Source of the DNA: Microbacteriaceae bacterium
GTDB lineage: Bacteria > Actinomycetota > Actinomycetes > Actinomycetales > Microbacteriaceae
NCBI GenBank assembly: GCA_009925875.1
Contig: RFQD01000038.1
Span: 1 to 10,276 of the forward strand
Direction of reading: 5' to 3'
DNA length: 10,276 nucleotides
This document shows positions 1 to 6,115 of the stretch, piece after piece. Each line of letters starts with the position of its first letter. Within the stretch, counting starts at the first letter, position 1. The notes below the pieces were generated by a model. It ran no database searches. It was not told the origin of the DNA and was given only the letters and a program-made list of their open reading frames with translations. The translations under genes were made by a program, and so were the position numbers.

Positions 1-1
1 T

Positions 2-985
2 GACGCGGAGACGGGTGGCGCAATTTTATGGCAGCACCTCTTCTGGTTCTTCGGTCACCCGGAGGTGTATATCCTCGCCCTTCCGTTCTTCGGTGTGGTT
101 TCCGAAATCATTCCGGTGTTCAGTCGCAAACCAATTTTTGGATACAAAACTCTCGTTTACGCCACCATCGCTATCGGTGCTCTATCCATGACCGTGTGGG
201 CTCACCACATGTACGTGACGGGCTCGGTTTTGTTGCCGTTCTTTGCGTTGCTCACGATGCTCATTGCGGTGCCCACCGGCGTCAAAATCTTCAACTGGAT
301 CGGGACCGTCTGGCGAGGTTCCGTGACCTTTGAAGTCCCCATGATGTGGGCGTTGGGATTTGTCTTCAACTTCGTATTCGGAGGCTTGACGGGAATCATT
401 CTCGCTTCGCCACCGCTCGATTTCCACACCTCTGACTCGTACTTCATCGTTGCGCACTTCCACTACGTCGTTGTGGGGGCTCTGGTCTTTGGACTCTTCG
501 GCGCGATCTATTTCTGGTGGCCAAAGTGGACCGGAAAGATGCTGAATGACCGTCTCGGACAGATGCACTTCTGGCTCATGTTTATCGGATTCCACACCAC
601 CTTCCTCATTCAGCACTGGCTCGGCGTTATTGGTATGCCGCGACGCTACGCGACGTACCTGCCCGATGACGGCTTCACCTGGATGAACCAACTCTCGTCA
701 GTGGGATCACTCATTATGGCCGTATCGCTACTGCCATGGATTCTCAACATCTACCTGACTGCTCGGTACGCCCCGAAGGTGACCGTGGATGACCCGTGGG
801 GAACGTCTCGCTCGTTGGAGTGGGCCACGAGTTGCCCGCCGCCGCGCCACAACTTCACGAGCATCCCACGAATTCGTAGCGAGTCACCTGCCTTCGACGT
901 GAACCACCCGGAACTTGCCCCTGCTGGTTATGCATTGGCAGGAGCTTCGTCGGCACCGTCTCTCGACGCCGGAAAGAAGGGTTAG
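2..985 (+). CDS. ctaD: Cytochrome c oxidase subunit I (aa3 type), 3' part; 5' end outside window
   Basis: Catalytic subunit of the aa3 oxidase in the cytoplasmic membrane; it reduces O2 to water and pumps protons. The reading frame is open from base 2, so the gene begins upstream and 327 residues are visible. Residues 15-25 hold [11 protein letters not shown], with the CuB ligand H19, the proton-channel glutamate E21 and the tyrosine Y23 that is cross-linked to the histidine in this family. The HH pair at 68-69 supplies the other CuB ligands. K95 in PTGVKIFNW is the K-channel lysine. H152 and H154 in HFHY are the ligands of heme a3 and heme a. These mark helices VI to X; the last helices follow to about residue 240, then a hydrophilic C-terminal tail. 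All active-site residues in the visible part are intact. It lies 5 bp before ctaF and is co-transcribed with it. Very sure of identity; the N-terminal half, including the D-channel, is not visible. Confidence 0.97.
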   Translation, partial: DAETGGAILWQHLFWFFGHPEVYILALPFFGVVSEIIPVFSRKPIFGYKTLVYATIAIGALSMTVWAHHMYVTGSVLLPFFALLTMLIAVPTGVKIFNWIGTVWRGSVTFEVPMMWALGFVFNFVFGGLTGIILASPPLDFHTSDSYFIVAHFHYVVVGALVFGLFGAIYFWWPKWTGKMLNDRLGQMHFWLMFIGFHTTFLIQHWLGVIGMPRRYATYLPDDGFTWMNQLSSVGSLIMAVSLLPWILNIYLTARYAPKVTVDDPWGTSRSLEWATSCPPPRHNFTSIPRIRSESPAFDVNHPELAPAGYALAGASSAPSLDAGKKG

Positions 986-990
986 GTCCT

Positions 991-1410
991 ATGAAGGGCA
1001 ACATCGCCTTATTGACGGTTCTCGGTCTGTTCTTCCTGGTCGCGTCCGCGGTCTACACCGTGTGGAACGTTCTGGCCACAGGAACGTGGGAGATTGTCGG
1101 TACCGTCGGGATTCTTCTTTCGGCAATTTTGGCCGGCTTCATCGCTTTCTTCTTGAATGCGGTCAATCGATCCCAGGGCGGAATTCTGCTGCCGGAAGAT
1201 CGGCCTGAGGCAGACATTGATGACGCTGACCCCGAACTCGGTCACTTCAGCCCGTGGAGTTGGTGGCCCCTTGTGCTCGGCTTCGCAATAGGTCTCGCAT
1301 TTTTGGGTCTCGCGGTAGGCGTGTGGATCGCTATCATCGGTATTCCTCTGGTGGTCATTGCCTTGGTTGGTTGGACCTACGAGTACTACCGCGGTAATTT
1401 CGGGCACTAG
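991..1410 (+). CDS. ctaF: Cytochrome c oxidase subunit IV, actinobacterial type
   Basis: Small membrane subunit of the actinobacterial aa3 oxidase, part of the bc1-aa3 supercomplex. The 139 residues are mostly hydrophobic, with four likely membrane helices in two hairpins at about residues 5-27, 33-53, 88-106 and 108-126, a polar loop at about 60-85, and a short basic and aromatic tail containing TYEYYRGNF, as is usual for this family (Cyt_c_ox_IV). The length is typical. The ATG is 5 bp after the ctaD stop, and a purine-rich GGAAAGAAGG (971-980) inside the end of ctaD is a suitable ribosome binding site. It is the last gene of its operon in this direction. The subunit has no catalytic cofactor; an assembly or stability role is family knowledge rather than visible here. 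Confidence 0.93.
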   Translation: MKGNIALLTVLGLFFLVASAVYTVWNVLATGTWEIVGTVGILLSAILAGFIAFFLNAVNRSQGGILLPEDRPEADIDDADPELGHFSPWSWWPLVLGFAIGLAFLGLAVGVWIAIIGIPLVVIALVGWTYEYYRGNFGH

Positions 1411-1598
1411 TTTCACCCTCAGCGAGATAGGCTTCGCGGGGCCATTGGCTACGCAGCTGTAAATCGTCGCGCTTGCGTCTCCTGGCGTGGAAAGCGGCGA
1501 TACTCGCTCTGCCGGACTGCTCGGTAACTGCTACGCGTATCGAAGAGACACGTGAGCTCACCAATATGTCCACGGCTGGCCCAGGTAGATGCGATCAT

Positions 1599-1650
1599 GA
1601 GGCCTGAGGCCCGAGGCCCGAGGCCCGAGGCCCGAGGCCCGAGGCCCGAG
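1599..1650. repeat. Tandem repeat of a 7-bp unit, GAGGCCC, seven copies
   Basis: Seven head-to-tail copies of GAGGCCC, followed by a partial GAG at 1648-1650. The first copy (1599-1605) ends in T instead of C; the other six are identical. On the minus strand the unit reads GGGCCTC, so six GGG tracts are separated by 4-base CCTC spacers, which meets the usual pattern for an intramolecular G-quadruplex. Each unit also contains the palindrome GGCC, so short duplex hairpins may compete. Seven bases is not a multiple of three, and translation of the minus strand gives a meaningless repeating heptapeptide, so a coding role is unlikely. Copy number probably varies between strains. Confidence 0.95.
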
Positions 1651-1658
1651 ACTGTGCC

Positions 1659-1695
1659 GGAGCCCACCCGGCCGAACAGGAGCCCACCCGGCCGA
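1659..1695. repeat. Two copies of a 17-bp direct repeat at a 20-bp period
   Basis: GGAGCCCACCCGGCCGA occurs at 1659-1675 and again, identical, at 1679-1695, with 3 bases between. It begins 8 bp after the heptamer array and is similarly rich in CCC runs, adding further GGG tracts on the minus strand. The function is unknown; a local duplication is the simplest explanation. Confidence 0.9.
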
Positions 1696-1827
1696 GCGTG
1701 AGTCCACAGGCTTGTGGTGGCGTACACCTCTGACGTGGCCCATTTCACAGAGAAACGTGCGGAGGGCCTTGGCACGTAGTCAGTAGCCACATCGACCCGT
1801 CCGCCATCCGTTCGTGACGTCTCGCAG

Positions 1828-1867
1828 AAACGCTGATGCCCCGCCACACTGGGGCGGGGCATCAGCG
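1828..1867 (-). terminator. Hairpin terminator of the ctaE-qcrCAB operon
   Basis: A perfect 15-bp inverted repeat (arms 1831-1845 and 1853-1867, 7-base loop) begins 9 bp beyond the qcrB stop codon. The stem is very GC-rich in its inner half. Read on the minus strand it is followed by only three T residues (1830-1828), so the U tract is short; that is common in GC-rich actinobacteria. Position and stem strength support termination of the qcr transcript, and the hairpin could also stop read-through coming from ctaF. Confidence 0.75.
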
Positions 1868-1876
1868 GCTCAGGAA

Positions 1877-3478
1877 TTAATGACTCGAGTGCTCGAGTGC
1901 GGCCTGGTACTCCTTGGGAGAGACGGGCGCGATGCGATCCTCGAAGAAGAAGCGAGACATCGCAACACGGAACCGCGCCGAGGCGGTGATCTTTCCCACA
2001 GGATTGGGCTTGAGTTGCAGGGGAGCGTTGTCGTTGAACGACACCAGTTGCCAACGCGTGTACTCGTCAAGTTGCTCGTGAACCTCGACGAATTCACCTC
2101 CGGGAAGGCGAACGATTCGTCCCGTCTCGAAGCCATGTAACACCATCTCGCGGTCTTTCTTCTGCAGGGCGAGACACACGCGCTTGGTTACCATGAAGGC
2201 GACGATGGGGCCGAGAATCAGCAGGGCCTGCAACGTATTGATGACACCCTCCATCGTGACCTTGAAATGCGTCGCGATGATGTCTGACGATGCCGCAGCC
2301 CAGAGAACTGCGTAGAAGGTGACCCCAGCTGCTCCGAAGGCAGTCCGGACGGGCGCGTTGCGAGGTCGGTCGAGCAGGTGATGCTCGCGCTTGTCTCCTG
2401 TCACCCACGCTTCGACGTACGGATAAATGAACGTGAGAAGCAGGAACACGACGAGGACGAGGATCGGAATCAGAATGTTCCAAGACCACGTGTAGCCCAG
2501 CCACACGGTTTCCAAGCCTGGCGGCATCAGGCGAAGTGCGCCGTCGGCAAATCCGATGTACCAGTCCGGCTGCGTACCTGCAGACACCGGCGATGGGTCA
2601 TACGGGCCGTAATTCCAGATGGGGTTGATGGTCACGGTGGCCGCGATGAGTGCGATCACACCGAACACGAGGAAGAAGAAGCCTCCCGCTTTCGCGGCGT
2701 ACACGGGCAGGACCGGGTAGCCGACCACGTTCTGTTCAGTCTTTCCCGGGCCGGGGTACTGGGTGTGCTTGTGAATGACCACGAACATCAGGTGGAGAAC
2801 GATAAATATCAACACCATCGCGGGAAGGAGAAGGATGTGCAGCGTGTAGAGACGTCCCACAATGTCGTTGCCGGGGAACTCCCCACCAAACAACAGGAAC
2901 GTGATCCACGTTCCGACAACGGGCACGGCGTTCATCATGCCGTCGATAATGCGCAATCCGTTGCCGGAGAGCAGGTCGTCCGGCAACGAGTATCCGGTAA
3001 ACCCTTCTGCCATCGCCAACACGAAGAGCACGAAACCGATCGCCCAGTTCAACTCGCGGGGCTTGCGGAAGGCTCCGGTAAAGAAGACGCGAAGCATGTG
3101 CAACCCGATTGCTGCAACAAAGAGCAAGGCCGCCCAGTGGTGAATTTGCCGCATAAGCAGTCCGCCACGGATGTCAAAGGAAATGTCGAGAGTGGAAGAC
3201 ATTGCCGCCGACATTTCGACTCCACGCAGGGGTACATACGACCCGGCATATTCCACGGGTGTCATGGACGCCTGGAAGAAGAATGTCAGGAAGCTCCCGG
3301 AAAGCAGGATGATGACGAAGCTATACAACGCCACCTCACCGAGCAGGAATGACCAGTGATCGGGGAAAATCTTGCGACCGAATTCCTTGACCGCTCCAGA
3401 AATACTCGTTCGCTCGTCAAGGTAATTCGAGGCCGACGCTATGAATCCCTTTTGTTCGGGTGCAGATGTGATGCTCAT
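1877..3478 (-). CDS. qcrB: Menaquinol-cytochrome c reductase cytochrome b subunit
   Basis: Cytochrome b of the bc1 complex; it oxidises menaquinol and carries electrons across the membrane through two b hemes. The 533 residues have the actinobacterial layout: N-terminal extension, eight-helix core, and a long hydrophilic C-terminus (about 435-533). Heme ligands are H113 and H127 in one helix and H214 and H229 in another; the second pair has 14 residues between the ligands, as in b6-like cytochromes, instead of the mitochondrial 13. The quinol-site motif is PDWY (304-307), with Asp in place of the Glu of PEWY, a substitution usual in Actinobacteria. The start is the ATG at 3478, which overlaps the qcrA stop by 4 bases (ATGA) and suggests translational coupling; GGGAG lies about 10 bases upstream. 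It is the last gene of the ctaE-qcrCAB operon, followed at once by a terminator hairpin. Confidence 0.97.
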   Translation of the reverse strand: MSITSAPEQKGFIASASNYLDERTSISGAVKEFGRKIFPDHWSFLLGEVALYSFVIILLSGSFLTFFFQASMTPVEYAGSYVPLRGVEMSAAMSSTLDISFDIRGGLLMRQIHHWAALLFVAAIGLHMLRVFFTGAFRKPRELNWAIGFVLFVLAMAEGFTGYSLPDDLLSGNGLRIIDGMMNAVPVVGTWITFLLFGGEFPGNDIVGRLYTLHILLLPAMVLIFIVLHLMFVVIHKHTQYPGPGKTEQNVVGYPVLPVYAAKAGGFFFLVFGVIALIAATVTINPIWNYGPYDPSPVSAGTQPDWYIGFADGALRLMPPGLETVWLGYTWSWNILIPILVLVVFLLLTFIYPYVEAWVTGDKREHHLLDRPRNAPVRTAFGAAGVTFYAVLWAAASSDIIATHFKVTMEGVINTLQALLILGPIVAFMVTKRVCLALQKKDREMVLHGFETGRIVRLPGGEFVEVHEQLDEYTRWQLVSFNDNAPLQLKPNPVGKITASARFRVAMSRFFFEDRIAPVSPKEYQAALEHSSH

Positions 3479-4535
3479 GATGTAGAACGCTCCCAGAAGC
3501 TCGGTCCGACGGGTTCAGTGAAATCGCTCGTTGCGACAAGGTATCCCTCGCTGTCTACCGTGATAGGCAACTGGGGGAGTGGGCGCGCTGCCGGACCAAA
3601 AATCACTTTGCATTGGTTGGCAATGTCAAACTGCGATTGATGGCAGGGGCAGAGCAGGTGATGCGTTTGTTGCTCGTAGAGTGCCACGGGGCACCCGACG
3701 TGAGTGCATATCTTCGAATAGGCAACGATTCCGTCGTATGACCAGGACTCTCGTTCCTTACTTGTCCAATGCAGGTCTTCGGGCTTGAGTCGAACGAGTA
3801 GAACAGCCGCTTTGGCCTTTGCGTCGAGCTTTTCATGCTCGGGCAGGTCAACGAGGCCTTCGGGGATGACCTGAAACGCGCTTCCGATCGTGACATCTGC
3901 TGCCTTGATGGGGGTGCCCGTGGGGTCTTGCGTGAGTCGCAGACCCTTCTTCCACATCGTGTGTTTGAGCTCTGTGTTGGGATCGACGTCCATTGGTGCG
4001 AGTCCACGGAATAGCGCTATAGCAGGGAGAGGGAACGCCACGAGCGACGCAATGAGACCACCACGAATAAGCGTTCGGCGACTGAAGCCCGATTCCTCGT
4101 CGGCTTCCTTGAAAATCTCCACCGCACGCGCGCGCGTGGCCGCGGTTCCTCTCACCGGGTGACGTTCGTCGACACCCTCCTTGTCGGCCATGACGGCCTT
4201 GCCCCAATGGACCGCCGCGATTCCGATCGCGAGGAGCGAGAGAGCAATGCTCAATCCAACAAACAACGTATTGATCCGAACGGATGCGATGCTTCCGTCC
4301 TCAATGGGGAAAAACATGTAGGCGAAGATGGCCGAGACGCTGCCCACAACGGAAAGCCAGAACATCCCAACGATGAAGCGTGCCGCGCGCTTCTTCTTCT
4401 TGGGGTCGAGGTCCGTGACGCGGGGGCGATGCGGGGGTAGACCCGGATTCTCGAACGCGTCGGCGGGTACGACACTGCTCCACTCGGTGGTGTCACAGGA
4501 ACGACGTCGGACGAGCCGTTTTCGTTCGTAGCCAT
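3475..4535 (-). CDS. qcrA: Rieske iron-sulfur subunit of the bc1 complex, with an apparent frameshift near the 5' end
   Basis: Rieske [2Fe-2S] protein passing electrons from menaquinol to cytochrome c. Numbered in the long main frame that opens at the TTG at 4554, C283, H285, C302 and H305 are the cluster ligands (CTHVGC and CPCHQS) and C288/C304 the conserved disulphide. Three membrane helices lie at about 58-82, 92-115 and 165-183; the third follows SRRTLIRGG, a twin-arginine-like signal, as known for actinobacterial QcrA. Oddity: the best start is the ATG at 4535, preceded by AAAGGAGAAAC, but its frame (MATNENGSSDVVPV...) differs from the main one. One extra base after 4474 would join the frames and give ...SGAVVVPADAFENPG, about 353 residues. 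As written, the main frame can only open at the TTG 4554, whose first codons read through the ribosome binding site. A sequencing error or a recent one-base deletion are the likely explanations. The gene follows qcrC by 32 bp and overlaps qcrB by 4. Confidence 0.93.
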
Positions 4536-4539
4536 GTTT

Positions 4540-4546
4540 CTCCTTT
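4540..4546 (-). promoter_or_regulatory. Ribosome binding site of qcrA
   Basis: The minus strand reads AAAGGAG here, 4 bases before the ATG at 4535-4533. It is the clearest Shine-Dalgarno sequence in the window and fixes the original qcrA start at 4535. It lies inside the alternative TTG-initiated frame, which argues against TTG 4554 as the natural start. Confidence 0.8.
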
Positions 4547-4567
4547 AGCGCCAATAAGAATGAAGAC

Positions 4568-5356
4568 TCAGTTGGATTTTGCGGTGATCCATACGGTCAG
4601 CGCGACGATGCCACCAAGCCCAAAAATCCACAAGAACAGACCCTCAGAGACCGGACCGAGGGAACCCAATTCCAGTCCGCCCGCCGAAGGATTTTGTTCG
4701 TTGTATTGCAAGTAAGCGATGATGTTTTTCTTGTCTTCCGGTGACAAATTGAGGTCGTTGAACGCCGGCATGTTTTGCGGGCCGGTCAACATCGCCTCGT
4801 AGACGTGAACAGGAGCAACTCCCTTGAGGACCGGGGCATATTTCCCTTCGGTCAGTGCTCCACCAGCACCGGCGACGTTGTGGCACATGGCGCAGTTAAT
4901 TCGGAAGAGCTCGCCGCCCGCGGCAACGTCTCCGCCCGAAATTTGAGATTCAGAAGGAATCGCCGGCCCTGGAGCGAGTGAGGCCACATAGGCCGCGAGG
5001 GCTTTGATTTGGGAATCTTCGAACTGAACGGGCTTGCTGGGAGCTTGGGGGCCACTCGCTTGCATGGGCATGCGTCCCGTACCGACCTGGAAATCGACCG
5101 AGGCCGCCCCCACGCCAATCAGACTGGGACCATTCTGTGTACCTTGTGCCTGTTGTCCGTGACACGTTGCACAGTTCGCGGCGAAAAGCTTTTGCCCCTG
5201 ATTAATCACTTCAGGACTGCTGAGGTCTACCGACGCCGAAGCCGTCGTCGCGGTGAACGCGGCGTAAGCGCCTCCCGTGGCGAATAGCCCGACGAGGAGG
5301 AGGGCGACGGAGGCGACGGGGGAGCGCCTTCCGGATTTGCGAGTTTGTCGATTCAT
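4568..5356 (-). CDS. qcrC: Menaquinol-cytochrome c reductase diheme cytochrome c subunit
   Basis: Membrane-anchored diheme c-type cytochrome that carries electrons from the Rieske centre to the oxidase inside the bc1-aa3 supercomplex, replacing soluble cytochrome c. From the ATG at 5356 it has 262 residues: an N-terminal helix at about 14-34 (ASVALLLVGLFATGGAYAAF), a first heme site CATCH (62-66) with candidate Met ligands in GRMPM (96 or 98), a second heme site CAMCH (155-159) with Met in NMPAF (196), and a C-terminal helix at about 239-257 that anchors it. The frame is open further, to a TTG at 5401, which would add 15 residues (277 in all) and sit 6 bp after the ctaE stop. I prefer the ATG because MNRQTRKSGRRSP resembles family N-termini; neither start has a convincing ribosome binding site. 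It is the second gene of the ctaE-qcrCAB operon. Confidence 0.95.
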   Translation of the reverse strand: MNRQTRKSGRRSPVASVALLLVGLFATGGAYAAFTATTASASVDLSSPEVINQGQKLFAANCATCHGQQAQGTQNGPSLIGVGAASVDFQVGTGRMPMQASGPQAPSKPVQFEDSQIKALAAYVASLAPGPAIPSESQISGGDVAAGGELFRINCAMCHNVAGAGGALTEGKYAPVLKGVAPVHVYEAMLTGPQNMPAFNDLNLSPEDKKNIIAYLQYNEQNPSAGGLELGSLGPVSEGLFLWIFGLGGIVALTVWITAKSN

Positions 5357-5407
5357 GAGTGTCAGATCAGTTTCGGTCGGAGTTTCGCTGGTTGAAATCA
5401 AACGGGG

Positions 5408-6046
5408 TTATCTGAGGACGTAGATCACGAGGAAGAGCGCAATCCAGACCACGTCAACGAAGTGCCAGTAGTACGACACCACGATGGCGCTGGTCGCTTC
5501 TTTGTGGCCGAAGTTCTTGACGGCATAGGCGCGACCGATGACGAGCAAAAAGGCGATGAGTCCACCCGTCACGTGTAGACCGTGGAAACCTGTCGTGAGG
5601 TAGAACGCGGTTCCGTAGGCATTTCCATCGAGCGTGATTCCCTCGGAGACGAGCTGTGAATACTCAAAAATCTGACCCGAGACGAAAATCGCTCCCAATG
5701 CGTAGGTGAGATAGAACCACTCCACCATTCCCCACTGCGTGGGCTTCCAGCCAGTGGAACGCGGTTGGAGCCGCTCGGCGGCGAAGACGCCAAATTGGGC
5801 AGTGAAAGACGACGACACAAGGATGATCGTGTTGGTCAACGAGTAGGGGAAATTGAGCTTGGTCGCCTCCGCTGCCCACATTTCTGGCGCTGCACCACGA
5901 AGGGTGAAGTAGATCGCAAAAAGCCCGGCAAAGAACATCACTTCGCTGCCCAGCCAGACGATCGTGCCCACCGCGACAGGGTTGGGCCGGTTCACCATGG
6001 GGACGAGTGTGCGCGAGGCTACGGAGGCGTTAGTCACGTTGTCCAT
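5408..6046 (-). CDS. ctaE: Cytochrome c oxidase subunit III
   Basis: Membrane subunit of the aa3 oxidase, needed for stable proton pumping and turnover. The 212 residues contain the short actinobacterial form of COX3 with about five helices: [20 protein letters not shown] opens the first, [11 protein letters not shown] lies in the fourth, and the last carries the signature [14 protein letters not shown] near the C-terminus. It is the first gene of the operon that continues into qcrC, and is transcribed divergently from trpD. The start is uncertain. The ATG at 6046 has no ribosome binding site. On the minus strand CATAAT (6050-6045) overlaps that ATG and looks like a -10 element; if used, the transcript would begin about one base from the GTG at 6037 (codon 4), giving a leaderless start [10 protein letters not shown]. 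Function is certain; the choice between 6046 and 6037 is open. Confidence 0.95.
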   Translation of the reverse strand: MDNVTNASVASRTLVPMVNRPNPVAVGTIVWLGSEVMFFAGLFAIYFTLRGAAPEMWAAEATKLNFPYSLTNTIILVSSSFTAQFGVFAAERLQPRSTGWKPTQWGMVEWFYLTYALGAIFVSGQIFEYSQLVSEGITLDGNAYGTAFYLTTGFHGLHVTGGLIAFLLVIGRAYAVKNFGHKEATSAIVVSYYWHFVDVVWIALFLVIYVLR

Positions 6047-6115
6047 TATGCCGGAATGCGAGAGTCCACGTGGGCGCAGGGAGCCTCGCCACGCGAGACA
6101 AACTAGCCTTTACCT
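6047..6115. promoter_or_regulatory. Divergent promoter region between ctaE and trpD, with probable leaderless start of trpD
   Basis: These 69 bp must hold or adjoin promoters for both directions. For trpD, TAGCCT at 6104-6109 matches the TANNNT -10 pattern and ends exactly 7 bases before the A of ATG 6116, so transcription could begin at the start codon itself. There is no Shine-Dalgarno sequence before that ATG, which fits a leaderless message. For ctaE the candidate -10 (CATAAT, 6050-6045, minus) overlaps the listed start codon. No convincing -35 element or operator is visible for either. Confidence 0.5.

Larger units (their letters stand above)
1411..1876. other. 466-bp gene-free region between convergent ctaF and qcrB
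   Basis: No open frame here looks like a protein: the frames that cross it gain their length from the GC-rich repeats or from running antisense into qcrB. It holds, from left to right, an imperfect hairpin (arms 1463-1470 and 1494-1501, one G-T wobble, no T tract after it), a heptamer tandem repeat, a 17-bp direct repeat, and the hairpin terminator of the qcr operon. I see no tRNA fold and no recognisable mobile-element ends. Transcripts of ctaF and qcrB both run into this region. Confidence 0.7.

Noticed and set aside
182..691. 169-codon minus-strand frame opposite ctaD
   Set aside because: Its product is rich in His, Glu and Arg without a recognisable domain, and it is antisense to conserved active-site segments of subunit I.
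1463..1501. Imperfect hairpin downstream of ctaF as a terminator
   Set aside because: Eight paired bases with one wobble and a 23-base loop, more than 50 bp after the stop and with no T-rich tail. Too weak to list as a separate feature.
1599..1695. CRISPR array
   Set aside because: Units are 7 and 17 bp with no unique spacers of CRISPR length and no cas genes nearby.
1880..1898. Duplicated CTCGAGTG at the end of qcrB as an attachment site or operator
   Set aside because: It lies wholly inside the last codons of qcrB, is only two 8-bp copies, and no integrase or mobile-element gene is near.
1449..2054. Long minus-strand open frame (201 codons) across the gene-free region, with a repeated GLGPRAS-like peptide
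   Set aside because: The peptide repeat is only the heptamer array translated three units at a time, and the rest runs through the terminator and into the end of qcrB in the wrong frame. No family resemblance or ribosome binding site.
2378..3352. 324-codon open frame on the plus strand, antisense to qcrB
   Set aside because: Composition is highly charged and repetitive, as expected from the opposite strand of a membrane-protein gene in this codon usage. qcrB on the other strand has every heme ligand in place.
4251..4535. Separate small gene starting at the ATG 4535 (94 codons)
   Set aside because: Only its first roughly 20 codons are sensible and they resemble the N-terminus of QcrA; the rest is out of frame inside qcrA. 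It is better explained as the displaced start of qcrA.
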